Made by a program: the position numbers and the translations under genes
Notes under the pieces: generated by a model
The model's database searches: none
The model's input: the letters and a program-made list of their open reading frames with translations, nothing else
What the model was told of the DNA's origin: nothing
From: Lentisphaera araneosa HTCC2155
Lineage (GTDB): Bacteria; Verrucomicrobiota; Lentisphaeria; Lentisphaerales; Lentisphaeraceae
Reading direction: 5' to 3'
Length of the DNA: 64,000 bases
Assembly: GCF_000170755.1 (NCBI RefSeq)
Contig: NZ_ABCK01000008.1
Span: 146,657 to 210,656, forward strand
Shown here: positions 51,705 through 60,205 of the stretch, piece after piece
How positions within the stretch are numbered: position 1 is the first letter of the stretch
Layout: each line of letters begins with the position of its first letter

Positions 51705-53075
51705 ATGAGCGATTCTTTTTTTGATATTCTTTTAGTCGTCGTTATTTTTTGGGCGGTCTGGGCCCATGTGCCTTTGACTGCTGCAGTTAAGCGTCATCGA
51801 AAGCTCAAAGAATTTATGCGTTTTCTGAAACATGAAACGCGCATGAATGACGATCTTTATCCTGAGGTACTCAATCAAGAATTGCGCGATCTTCGCCAAG
51901 AAGTTCACGCTGCACTCAAAGATAAGGCTGCGGATGTTGAGAGGATTGAAGAAAAATTAGATACTGTGCATAAGAAAATTCCCCGTAAAAAGTATGCCGA
52001 TTGGGGAGCCAGAATCGAAGGTTTCGTGGTTGTCGTGGCTATTGCTTTCGCCTTTCGTGCTGTGATTCTTCAGCCTTTTAAGATTCCTACAAACTCCATG
52101 CGCCCAACATTGCATGGGATCAATGTTTATTTAGAGGATGAATCTAAAGTCGAAAAATTCCGTGAGAATTACCTCTACCCAATTTATTTTGGTCGCTCTT
52201 ATTTTAATGATGATGTGCCAGTGATTGGGATGACTGAGCAACTTCCCGATGGGCGTAATTTTTTAATTAAAAAACTGTTCACGCGTACTTTTTATCGCGT
52301 TAATAATGGCGAGAAAAATAATTTCCCAGGTCAGATGATTCATTTAAGTGAGGCTTATGAGTTGTGGTCCAAGTCTAAGTATGCCGGTTCAGGAGATGTT
52401 AAAATGAACGGCTACGTGGAAACGGGAGACAACCTTTTTGTGAATCGCTACGTCTACAATTTACGAGAGCCGCAAAGGGGCGATATAGCCGTTTTCGAGA
52501 CCAAAAATATTACGAAATATAATGGTGAAAGTCTGGGTGGGCAGTTTTATATCAAGCGTCTTGCTGGCCTGCCTGGCGATACTTTAAAAATTGATTCGAA
52601 TCGCGACTTATACTTGCGTAAACAAGGTGAAGATCAGTTTATAAAAATGGATGAAATCCACCCGGGTTTTGCCAATGTAATGAGCAAGGAAGATGGCTTT
52701 AATGGTTATATTCGAGTGCCGCCGAATGAGCGCTATGCATATAGTACAGCCATTGAAAATAAAATCGCTCCTCTTGAAAATCTTGAAGACGGCACAATTA
52801 AAGTGACCACAAAAGATGCCACCTTAATCTATAAAGCTGATGGTTTTATGCCTTATTTAATCAAAGCTGAATTTAGCGATGGTTATAAAATGGAGTTCAC
52901 CGATGATGCTGATATCTTTACTATTGGTGAAGATCAATACTACATGCTAGGGGATAATAGTAATAATAGTTTAGATAGTCGTTTTTGGGCGACAGTGCCA
53001 CGAGCGAACTTAATGGGAACAGCTTTTGCTGTTTTTTGGCCGTTTTCTAAGCGTTGGGGCTGGGCAGATAAATAG
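51705..53075 (+). CDS. lepB: Signal peptidase I, enlarged
   Basis: A 456-residue SPase I. It has an N-terminal membrane helix (1-20), a highly charged helical stretch (25-95), a second helix (107-120), then the catalytic Ser in IPTNSMRPT (Ser131). The general-base Lys is in FYIKRLAGLPGDTL (Lys284) and the late motif is GDNSNNSLDSRFW. Ser and Lys are 153 residues apart versus 55 in E. coli (Ser90, Lys145), so about 100 residues are inserted, including FRENYLYPIYFGRSYFNDD. It cleaves signal peptides at the outer face of the inner membrane. Directly follows lepA. Confidence 0.93.
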   Translation: MSDSFFDILLVVVIFWAVWAHVPLTAAVKRHRKLKEFMRFLKHETRMNDDLYPEVLNQELRDLRQEVHAALKDKAADVERIEEKLDTVHKKIPRKKYADWGARIEGFVVVVAIAFAFRAVILQPFKIPTNSMRPTLHGINVYLEDESKVEKFRENYLYPIYFGRSYFNDDVPVIGMTEQLPDGRNFLIKKLFTRTFYRVNNGEKNNFPGQMIHLSEAYELWSKSKYAGSGDVKMNGYVETGDNLFVNRYVYNLREPQRGDIAVFETKNITKYNGESLGGQFYIKRLAGLPGDTLKIDSNRDLYLRKQGEDQFIKMDEIHPGFANVMSKEDGFNGYIRVPPNERYAYSTAIENKIAPLENLEDGTIKVTTKDATLIYKADGFMPYLIKAEFSDGYKMEFTDDADIFTIGEDQYYMLGDNSNNSLDSRFWATVPRANLMGTAFAVFWPFSKRWGWADK

Positions 53076-53163
53076 CTCATTTTATCATTGTTCAATGAGG
53101 TGAAAAATTATTTTCGCATTACTTTAACTTTTTGTATTTAATAAAATTTAAGAAACAGGATAA

Positions 53164-53619
53164 ATGATGAATATTCTTTTTGTCTGCAATGCAAACTCTT
53201 GCCGTAGCCCTATGGCAGCCGCTTTTTTTAATCACCTCTGTACTCAAAATAAAATCACAGGTGTCGCAGCTGTATCTGCAGGGACTCAAGCAGAGGAAGG
53301 TGCCCCAGCATCTCAGCTCGCCGTTGCCCTAATGGCAAACCTCGGCGTTGTTATTGAAAACCATATTTCTCGCCGCGTGACAGCCGAGATGGTGAGCGAT
53401 TGTGAAGCTATCTTTTGCATGGAGAAAGCTCAGCTCAACGAGCTAACAAAAGATTTTCCAGAAGCTAAAGAAAAAGCGCGTCTATTACTGACTTTACTCG
53501 ATAGTAAATTGGGAGTTGAAGATCCCGTTGGCGGTGATGATGAAATGTATCAGCAATGTTTCCTCAATATGATGCCCGCACTAGCGGAGCTTTCCGACCG
53601 GATCATTAGATCACGCTAA
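53164..53619 (+). CDS. Low-molecular-weight protein-tyrosine-phosphatase-type phosphatase
   Basis: A 151-residue cytosolic LMW-PTP-fold protein. The P-loop is VCNANSCRSPMAAAFF (Cys-x5-Arg) and the general-acid Asp is in VEDPVGGDD near the C-terminus. Members include arginine and tyrosine phosphatases and arsenate reductases; with only these motifs I cannot decide which. Two adjacent ATG codons start it. The next gene begins 3 bases after the stop. Confidence 0.9.
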   Translation: MMNILFVCNANSCRSPMAAAFFNHLCTQNKITGVAAVSAGTQAEEGAPASQLAVALMANLGVVIENHISRRVTAEMVSDCEAIFCMEKAQLNELTKDFPEAKEKARLLLTLLDSKLGVEDPVGGDDEMYQQCFLNMMPALAELSDRIIRSR

Positions 53620-53622
53620 AAA

Positions 53623-55554
53623 ATGATTCGCTTAATCCTCCGCGCTTTAATCGCTCTATGTGCTGCCATGGCGGTTTATGTATCTATTTTGAGTTGGCGT
53701 GGAGCGAGAGCGAAAGCAAAATATAATCCTGAAAAGTTAGCTCAAATCACTGAGGCAATTAAAAAGCCTCAGCTCAATGAATCGGAAACGATTCCGGCCA
53801 TTGGTGAATGGCCTGAAACTGAGCTTTTGGCCAATACTTCAGGTTTTAAATTAGCTCTCAGATCATGGCTTCGTGAAAACCCTACAGGGACTGTAGCTTG
53901 GGCACTTAGTCTTGAGTCTAATGAACGTAAGTCAGTTGTTTTTAGCGAACTCATCCCTATGTGGATGATGCTATCTCCACAAGAGTGTGGTGAGTGGTTA
54001 GTTTCCAACCAAGATCAAGCTTTTGTGGAAGAGGGTTTATTGCGCGCCATCGTCGATCGAGGTAATGTTTCACCCTATCATGGTATCAAATTAGCATTAA
54101 GTTTAAAGAAAAGAGAATGGCGAGCTTACACATTAGAAGGTATCTATCTTGTCTGGGTAGAAAAAAGACCTGAACAGGCGGTTAGCTATCTAGAAGATTT
54201 GGCGGTTTTGCCCGAGTATGAAAACTTAGTATTATTGACTTTTTCGACTTGGGGAAAAAACGATTTCCCTAAAGCCTATGAATGGATGGCGAATTCCAAA
54301 ATAAAAAATAAAGACGAACTAATTCGTTTTGTTTATTTACTCCATTGTGAAAATAAGCCGGATCAGTACCTTGATTGGATTTTTAATAGCCTAGAGCCCG
54401 AACAACGTGGAGCTTTTTTAAAGACTCTGATGCACAAAACCTTCCCTAAAAAAGAACGCCTTATCTTAGCTAAGGTGAAATCATTATCTAATTACAAGAA
54501 AGACTTGTGCTATGGGTGGATTGCGGTCAGTCTAGCAGGTGAAAAAGGACAGAAGTACCAAGAGTTTTTAAATAAAATTCGTTCGACAAAAGAAAAAGAG
54601 AATTTTAAAAATCTTACTTATCTTAAAATTGCTAACAAAAACCCTGCGTACTTAATGTCAAAATTAAGTGTTGTTGAATTAAGAGAGTTAGGTGATACTC
54701 GCTCATTACTTTTAAAAGAGTATGCGAAAAGACGTCCTGATGATGCCTTTAAATGGTTGAAAAGTGAGACTGCGAAAAACTTGTTGAGAGAGCTTATTTT
54801 TTATAGCCAAGATGACGCGGTATCGGGTATGACCAAAAACCTTCAGCTCTCAGCGTACTTTGTCGATAACTTTCCGAGTGAAATCAAACAAAAACCTATA
54901 ATAGATGGGCTGTTCAACTCTTCTTTTCTTGTTGCCAAAAGAATTTATGATGATTACTTAAGTACTATTAATGATATGTTTTTCGAAATTATTAAGCATC
55001 AAATCAAAAAGAAAGGTGTGAAAGTTGCTCGAGGTAGCATTAGAGATCAAAGCTTGAAAGACCTTTATACAAGTGAGTTGCTCATGCATCCTAATTATAC
55101 CTTCACTCAAGAAAGCCTAAAGCTTTTTAGAGGTATTGAAAATGCGAATATGAGTAAATTGGTGGTTAATTATTTGGCCTGGCAAGTCAAGGGTGAGAAT
55201 GCCTCTAAGTTTTTAGATTTCGCCGAGAGTCATGACCTGCTCAATTATAGTTTGGTTTCGGTGCTTTTGAAAAAGTGGTCAGATTTTGATCAAGTTAAGG
55301 CTAGTAAATGGCTTCATAATCATTCGAATTCATCATGGTATATTGCCGTTTGCGCAAATTACTCTACACACTTAATTCAAAACTCAATTAAAAAATTCAT
55401 AGAATTCACTAAAGAGATACACCCATCTAAGCGTAACCTTTACATCAATAAATTGACGATTGTTTTTAGCGAAACGAGTCCCGAGTTACTTGCGGTTTTA
55501 TCGGAAGAGTTTAACGTGAAAAAATATTTACAAACATCAAATAAGGAAAAATAA
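53623..55554 (+). CDS. Signal-anchored helical-repeat protein, unknown
   Basis: A 643-residue protein with one N-terminal hydrophobic segment (about 4-22, LILRALIALCAAMAVYVSI) and then only helical soluble sequence. The pattern W-x2-x-N-P...A..WALSL, W.....P..AYEWM, and RPEQAVSYLEDLA recurs, with Trp-Ala or Asp-Ala pairs about 30-35 residues apart, as in HEAT/TPR-like repeat proteins that are common in Verrucomicrobia. I do not recognise a named domain. It is probably periplasmic or outer-leaflet scaffold. It sits between the phosphatase gene and the AICAR transformylase gene (2 bases to the latter). Confidence 0.65.
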   Translation: MIRLILRALIALCAAMAVYVSILSWRGARAKAKYNPEKLAQITEAIKKPQLNESETIPAIGEWPETELLANTSGFKLALRSWLRENPTGTVAWALSLESNERKSVVFSELIPMWMMLSPQECGEWLVSNQDQAFVEEGLLRAIVDRGNVSPYHGIKLALSLKKREWRAYTLEGIYLVWVEKRPEQAVSYLEDLAVLPEYENLVLLTFSTWGKNDFPKAYEWMANSKIKNKDELIRFVYLLHCENKPDQYLDWIFNSLEPEQRGAFLKTLMHKTFPKKERLILAKVKSLSNYKKDLCYGWIAVSLAGEKGQKYQEFLNKIRSTKEKENFKNLTYLKIANKNPAYLMSKLSVVELRELGDTRSLLLKEYAKRRPDDAFKWLKSETAKNLLRELIFYSQDDAVSGMTKNLQLSAYFVDNFPSEIKQKPIIDGLFNSSFLVAKRIYDDYLSTINDMFFEIIKHQIKKKGVKVARGSIRDQSLKDLYTSELLMHPNYTFTQESLKLFRGIENANMSKLVVNYLAWQVKGENASKFLDFAESHDLLNYSLVSVLLKKWSDFDQVKASKWLHNHSNSSWYIAVCANYSTHLIQNSIKKFIEFTKEIHPSKRNLYINKLTIVFSETSPELLAVLSEEFNVKKYLQTSNKEK

Positions 55555-55556
55555 TC

Positions 55557-56666
55557 ATGTCTGAAAAGACTTTATCCAGAAGTGCGTACCTCAATCGCAA
55601 TGAGGGTTCATACGAAGACCAGCTCGTCATTTGTGGTGCTGACTACACTAAGGTAGATGATCTCCGCTACGGAACTAATCCACACCAAACAGCAGCTTTT
55701 TATAAACCAGCTGGTCTTGAGAGTCCCATTGGCGACCTCAAGGTATTGAAGAATGGTAAGAGTGGTCTTTCTCAGACTAACTTAGAAGACATTTCCTATG
55801 CTTTGAATATCGTTAAATTTTTTGATGAGCCTACATGTGCAGTAATGAAGCATGTTAACCCTTCTGGCGCAGCAACTGCAGCGAACGTCTATGACGCTTA
55901 CATTCAAGCGCGCGATGCCGATCCTCGTGCCGCTTTTGGGAGTACAATTGCATTTAATTCAACAGTTGATGAAGCGACAGCTAGAGAAATCATGTCTTCT
56001 TTTGTTGAGTGTGTTGTCGCACCTACAGTGAGTGAAGAAGCGATGGCAGTATTCACCAATCCTGATGTAAAAATGAATAAATCAATTCGCATTCTGCAGT
56101 GCGGTGATTTAAAGAATTTACCTCGTTACACAGGTGAAGAAGAAGCGCGTCACAATACTTTAAAAACTTTAGCAGACGGTTCTGTTGTAGTTGCAGCTCC
56201 TCTCACAACTTCTCTCAAAAGTGTAGCAGACCTTAAGCCAGCTAGCGGTGAAAATAAAGCTTGTGGTTTCCAAGAATCTACAGTTGCTGCTTCTGAGCAA
56301 GAGAAAAAAGATTTATTAGCTGCTTGGTACTTCAATATCAACGTTAGATCAAATGGTGTTGTTCTTGTGAAGAATGGCACAACAGTTTCTGTTGGTACGG
56401 GCGAACAAGATCGCGTGGGTGCAATTGAGCAAGCCATTGCGAAATTTAAGCTCAAGTACGAAGGTGAAGAAGATATTCAGGGTTCAGTGATGTCCAGTGA
56501 TGGTTTCTTCCCTTTTTCCGACGGTGTTGAAACTGCTGCAACTGCTGGTGTTACCGCAGTTATTGCTCCAGCTGGATCTTTGAAGGATGCAGACGTGATT
56601 AAGCGCGCTAATGAATTAGGAGTGGCTTTATTCCACGCACCTGAGCGTATTTTCTCACACCATTAA
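55557..56666 (+). CDS. Stand-alone AICAR transformylase (C-terminal PurH domain only)
   Basis: A 369-residue protein covering the formyltransferase half of PurH, which adds formyl from 10-formyl-THF to AICAR, the next-to-last step to IMP. Key segments are present: RYGTNPHQTAA (about 38-48), VMKHVNPSGAA with the catalytic Lys-His (about 97-107), and DGFFPFSDGVETA near the C-terminus. The N-terminal IMP cyclohydrolase (MGS-like) domain, some 200 residues in normal PurH, is absent; the ORF has a normal start with RBS AAGGAAAA. The cyclohydrolase must be elsewhere. Cytosolic. Closed by a strong terminator. Confidence 0.92.
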   Translation: MSEKTLSRSAYLNRNEGSYEDQLVICGADYTKVDDLRYGTNPHQTAAFYKPAGLESPIGDLKVLKNGKSGLSQTNLEDISYALNIVKFFDEPTCAVMKHVNPSGAATAANVYDAYIQARDADPRAAFGSTIAFNSTVDEATAREIMSSFVECVVAPTVSEEAMAVFTNPDVKMNKSIRILQCGDLKNLPRYTGEEEARHNTLKTLADGSVVVAAPLTTSLKSVADLKPASGENKACGFQESTVAASEQEKKDLLAAWYFNINVRSNGVVLVKNGTTVSVGTGEQDRVGAIEQAIAKFKLKYEGEEDIQGSVMSSDGFFPFSDGVETAATAGVTAVIAPAGSLKDADVIKRANELGVALFHAPERIFSHH

Positions 56667-56689
56667 ACTTTAGCGAATTAAGATTTGAT

Positions 56690-56717
56690 AAAAAACCCAG
56701 TTAGCGCTGGGTTTTTT
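56690..56717 (+). terminator. Rho-independent terminator after the AICAR transformylase gene
   Basis: AAAAAACCCAG / CTGGGTTTTTT stem with a 6-base loop and T-run. Confidence 0.9.
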
Positions 56718-56780
56718 CTGTAAAATCGATAAATTTGACATAAGTGACACTTTTTATTAAAAACTAAAGGTAATGATATC

Positions 56781-57887
56781 ATGAAAAAGCTTCTTTTAAG
56801 CTTACTCCTCTCTGTGAGTCTTTTTGCTCAGTCAGGCATTGACAATTCACTCAAATATGAAGTGAAAGCATCCATGAAAAAGGGTGAGAATTTCTTACTC
56901 GCTCAACAAAATGAAAATGGCTCTTGGGGTTTATACGGTGGTGTGCCAGCGTACTCGGCACTCTCGATAACCACTCTAGCCATGTCTCCCTCGCGCGATC
57001 AATACAAAGAGCAAATTGATAAAGGTGCGAAATATTTAAGTCAGTTTCTTAATCCAGATGGTTCAATTCACGATCGCAGTGAACATGCTTACCCAAATTA
57101 TACGACCTCACTTTCTTTGATGGCCTTTTACTTTGTTGATAGCAAAAAATATGGTGACGCAATTCGCAAAGGCCGTCGTTTCTTGGTTAAGAGTCAGTTC
57201 GGTCCAGAAACAGGTATAGAAGAGGGCGGCATTGGCTATGGTTCTAATATGACAAAGTCTGACTTATCCAATACTCAATACGCACTTGAAGCGCTTTACA
57301 TCACTGAATCGGTTGATCAAGAGGGTGTGAGTCCCGAAGATGTAAAAGCCACTCGTGAAGCTTGGGCAAAAGCATTGGAATTTGTCGAACGTTGTCAATC
57401 ATCAAAAGAGAATGATGAAGAGCTCAATATTGAGTGGAAAGAAAGAAACTATGGCGGTTTCCGTTATTCTCCGGATCGTTCAAAAACAGAAGGTCCAGAT
57501 ATGGCCCCTTATGCAGGTATGACTTACGCGGGTGTTAAATCGATGATTTATGCGAAAGTAAGCAAAGATGATCCACGTATTAAAGCGGCAATGGAGTGGG
57601 TGAAACGCAACTACACTTTAGATGAAAATCCAGGCCTCAAACTTCAAGGACACTTTTACTACATTCACACCTTTGCAAAAGCTTTACACGCAGCTGAAAT
57701 TGAAGTGGTTGAAGGTGAAAATAATGCCAAGCACCACTGGAGAACAGATGTTTGTAAAAAACTCCTTTCAATGCAAGCAGAAGAGGGAAGTTGGTCAAAC
57801 CCTGAAAAACGCTGGCAAGAAAATAACCGTCAGCTCGTAACTGCTTACGCATTAATGAGCCTTTATTACGCAATGGCGCATCAGTAA
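56781..57887 (+). CDS. Secreted prenyltransferase/squalene-cyclase-fold protein
   Basis: A 368-residue protein with a signal peptide (1-17, LFAQ). The alpha/alpha-toroid repeat of terpene cyclases recurs: FLLAQQNENGSWGLYGG (about 38-54), FLNPDGSIHDRS, LSMQAEEGSWSNPEKRW. I see no DxDD or DDxxD-type catalytic Asp motif and the molecule is far smaller than squalene-hopene cyclase. Similar secreted toroid proteins of unknown role are common in Planctomycetes. Probably a carbohydrate- or peptide-binding or hydrolysing toroid rather than a hopanoid enzyme. Monocistronic, between two terminators. Confidence 0.8.
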   Translation: MKKLLLSLLLSVSLFAQSGIDNSLKYEVKASMKKGENFLLAQQNENGSWGLYGGVPAYSALSITTLAMSPSRDQYKEQIDKGAKYLSQFLNPDGSIHDRSEHAYPNYTTSLSLMAFYFVDSKKYGDAIRKGRRFLVKSQFGPETGIEEGGIGYGSNMTKSDLSNTQYALEALYITESVDQEGVSPEDVKATREAWAKALEFVERCQSSKENDEELNIEWKERNYGGFRYSPDRSKTEGPDMAPYAGMTYAGVKSMIYAKVSKDDPRIKAAMEWVKRNYTLDENPGLKLQGHFYYIHTFAKALHAAEIEVVEGENNAKHHWRTDVCKKLLSMQAEEGSWSNPEKRWQENNRQLVTAYALMSLYYAMAHQ

Positions 57888-57904
57888 AGTTTTCGCTAAG
57901 CACT

Positions 57905-57937
57905 AAAAAAAGCCCGTCGTTCGATGGGCTTTTTTTG
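57905..57937 (+). terminator. Terminator after the toroid protein gene
   Basis: AAAAAAAGCCCGTCG / CGATGGGCTTTTTTT stem with one G-T pair. Symmetric A/T tails suggest it works for the convergent orn transcript too. Confidence 0.9.
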
Positions 57938-57956
57938 GTTTGGAGAAGTTTGTGTT

Positions 57957-58511
57957 CTACAGATCAGCTTTGGGTATGAGGAACTTTTCACGATAAAACT
58001 TGAGTTCTTCAATAGATTCAATGATGTCGTCTAGAGCTCGGTGAGAGGTCTTCTTTGTGAAGTATGACTTCTTCTGTCCATACCAACGATTAAAGAGTTC
58101 TTTCATGCTTGAAACATCCACCACCCTGTAGTGAAGCACATCAATAATATCAGGCATATGCTTCGTCAGAAACATGCGGTCCTGACCAATTGAATTACCG
58201 CAGAGTGGTGCACGACCTTTTTCGCAAAATTCTAAAATGAAATCTCGCGTTTGTCGGCAGGCTTCTTCTTGGCTGACCGTCGACTCTTTTACGGCTTGAG
58301 TCAGTCCTGATTCACCGTGGTGTTTTATGCACCAATCATTCATATTATTCATTACTTCGTCGCTTTGATGAATGATCAGGCAAGGCCCCTTAGCGATAAT
58401 ATTGAGTTCACTATCTGTAACTAAGGTGGCGATCTCGATGATTTTATCATTGTCGGGGTTGAGGCCCGTCATTTCTAAATCCATCCAAACTAGATTATTG
58501 GTGCTTTTCAT
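57957..58511 (-). CDS. orn: Oligoribonuclease
   Basis: A 184-residue DEDDh exonuclease, near-identical in length to the family. VWMDLEMTGL (Asp/Glu, 8-17), DKIIEIATLVTD, GNSIGQDRMFL and HRALDDI (His/Asp) provide the four acidic residues and catalytic His. It degrades very short RNA, including pGpG, to mononucleotides. Its start overlaps the upstream kinase gene by 4 bases (ATGA), so the two are coupled. Confidence 0.97.
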   Translation of the reverse strand: MKSTNNLVWMDLEMTGLNPDNDKIIEIATLVTDSELNIIAKGPCLIIHQSDEVMNNMNDWCIKHHGESGLTQAVKESTVSQEEACRQTRDFILEFCEKGRAPLCGNSIGQDRMFLTKHMPDIIDVLHYRVVDVSSMKELFNRWYGQKKSYFTKKTSHRALDDIIESIEELKFYREKFLIPKADL

Positions 58512-59485
58512 TGATTGGCTCTTTCTCTGTTGGGATCTACGAGTAGAGGATCCTCATCTTTTAAAAATCTTAATAAGTCTTGCGATACTTCAAAAGCGGT
58601 GGCATAGCGGTCGTCACTTTCGGTGGCCATCATCGTCATAATAATTTGCGCTAGCGCTTCTGGACATTCAGAGAATTCACCTCTTGGGTCTGGTGGAGGA
58701 TTCTCAATGCGAGCATTCACCACTTCTAGCAAGCCACCGTAGTTAAAGGGAGGTAGGCCTACCACTAAATGGTAGAGTGTACATCCCAGAGAGTAAATAT
58801 CTGAACGATTATCTTGATAGACGTCAGTTTGAATCATCTCAGGAGAGAGGTAAAAGGGAGTGCCCAAAATATTGCGACTCTCTTGTACCGCCATTTCATG
58901 ATTGGACGTTAAGCCAAAGTCACAAAGTTTTACTGCACCTTCTTTGGTTACAATGATGTTATGAGGTTTGACGTCCCGGTGGATCATTAGAAAATTGGAC
59001 CATACGTAATCGAGCGCGTTACAGGCATGAATCATTGCTGCTACCGCTTCTTTCGGTTCCATTTGTACGTAGAGTTCTAAGTACTCACCAAGGTTGAGGC
59101 CACTAACATGCTCCATGACGATGTACATAATGTTTTCATGTACACCACCTTCAAAAATACGTACGATATTTTCGTGAACCAGTTGCGATGCCGTTTCGAC
59201 TTCTTGTAAAAACTCTTGTGAAACGTTGTTGTCATCTTCACATTTAGTGAAAAAAAGCTTTAGGGCGTAGTCGAGACCCGATGGTTTATGCTTAGCTTTA
59301 ACAACGATAGAATGGCCACCAGCGCCAATGGCTTCGTCGATGATGAAATCACCGAAAACGATGTCTGGTGCATCGTCTAAAATTGCAATATTAAGTTTGT
59401 CACAGAAAGAGCAGAAATCTATGCCCCCGCCTTTTGACAAATTTGTCTCAAAAACCCTTCCGCAGTGCTCACAGGAATATGACAT
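58508..59485 (-). CDS. Cytosolic Ser/Thr protein kinase with N-terminal zinc ribbon
   Basis: A 325-residue protein with no membrane segment. The N-terminus has four cysteines (C5, C8, C25, C28) in a zinc-ribbon layout. The kinase domain (about 43-315) has the glycine loop GAGGHSIVVKA (54-64), Lys76, HRDVKPHN (169-176), DFG (189-191) and GTPFYLSPEM. All catalytic residues are present, so it is probably active. Unlike PknB types it lacks a membrane and PASTA domain. It is coupled to orn, which suggests a link to RNA decay or c-di-GMP turnover; that is inference. Confidence 0.93.
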   Translation of the reverse strand: MSYSCEHCGRVFETNLSKGGGIDFCSFCDKLNIAILDDAPDIVFGDFIIDEAIGAGGHSIVVKAKHKPSGLDYALKLFFTKCEDDNNVSQEFLQEVETASQLVHENIVRIFEGGVHENIMYIVMEHVSGLNLGEYLELYVQMEPKEAVAAMIHACNALDYVWSNFLMIHRDVKPHNIIVTKEGAVKLCDFGLTSNHEMAVQESRNILGTPFYLSPEMIQTDVYQDNRSDIYSLGCTLYHLVVGLPPFNYGGLLEVVNARIENPPPDPRGEFSECPEALAQIIMTMMATESDDRYATAFEVSQDLLRFLKDEDPLLVDPNRERANQ

Positions 59486-59665
59486 TTCTGTTCCCCAAAG
59501 TTAAAAAAATGATAAATCCTTTAAAAACTGCCTCCGAGCATCGCCTTTTCAAGGCAGTATGGCTTTACATTAGGAGTTTTTTTCCTACTTTTATGAATGT
59601 TTTTTTGCAATTTTGTGTGGTGTCGTTGCTTAAAAATAAAATATAAAATAAATTTAGGTAAGAGA

Positions 59666-60184
59666 ATGAGTGAGGACTTTAGTTCCTGTTTGAGGGATAT
59701 CCCGGACTTTCCAAGTCCAGGAATCATATTTAAAGATATTAGTCCATTACTAGCTAATCCACAAAAATTCACTGCAGTGATCGAAGCCATGGCGAAACTC
59801 GTCAAGGACAAAGAGATAGATTATCTCCTTGGGATTGATTCGCGCGGCTTTATTTTTGCGGCGGCTTTAGCACAAAAACTTAACTTAGGAATGGTCATGG
59901 CTAGAAAGCCAGGCAAGCTTCCAGGTGATGTGGTGAGTCAATCCTATGAACTAGAGTACGGTACAGCAACTCTAGAAATTCAAACTGATGCTTTTAAGGC
60001 GGGTGATCGAGTATTGATCATCGACGACGTATTAGCAACAGGTGGAACGGCTAGAGCCGCGGGTGACTTAGTTGAAAAAATGGGTGCCCAAACTGCGGGC
60101 TTCGCATTTTTTGTGGAACTAGAATTTTTAAATGGTAAACAGGTACTGGATTCAAGTTCAGTCACTTCTTTAGTCAAATTTTAA
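59666..60184 (+). CDS. apt: Adenine phosphoribosyltransferase
   Basis: A 172-residue Apt, salvaging adenine with PRPP to AMP. IPDFPSPGIIFKDISPLL near the start, the DYLLGIDSRGFIF block, RKPGKLPG, and the PRPP motif RVLIIDDVLATGGTARA (about 114-130) are canonical. I start at ATG 59666, 5 bases after an AGGTAAGAG site; an in-frame upstream extension to 59597 is not supported by homologues. Faces away from the kinase gene. Confidence 0.97.
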   Translation: MSEDFSSCLRDIPDFPSPGIIFKDISPLLANPQKFTAVIEAMAKLVKDKEIDYLLGIDSRGFIFAAALAQKLNLGMVMARKPGKLPGDVVSQSYELEYGTATLEIQTDAFKAGDRVLIIDDVLATGGTARAAGDLVEKMGAQTAGFAFFVELEFLNGKQVLDSSSVTSLVKF

Positions 60185-60205
60185 TTACAAAATTGAAGGG
60201 ATAAA

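Noticed and set aside
51705..53075. Frameshift or gene fusion in lepB because of its large size
   Set aside because: The frame is continuous and catalytic Ser, Lys and the GDN motif are all in place, so it is an insertion, not a break.
53076..53163. Weak inverted repeat CTCATT...AATGAG after lepB
   Set aside because: Only a 6-base stem with a large loop and no T-run.
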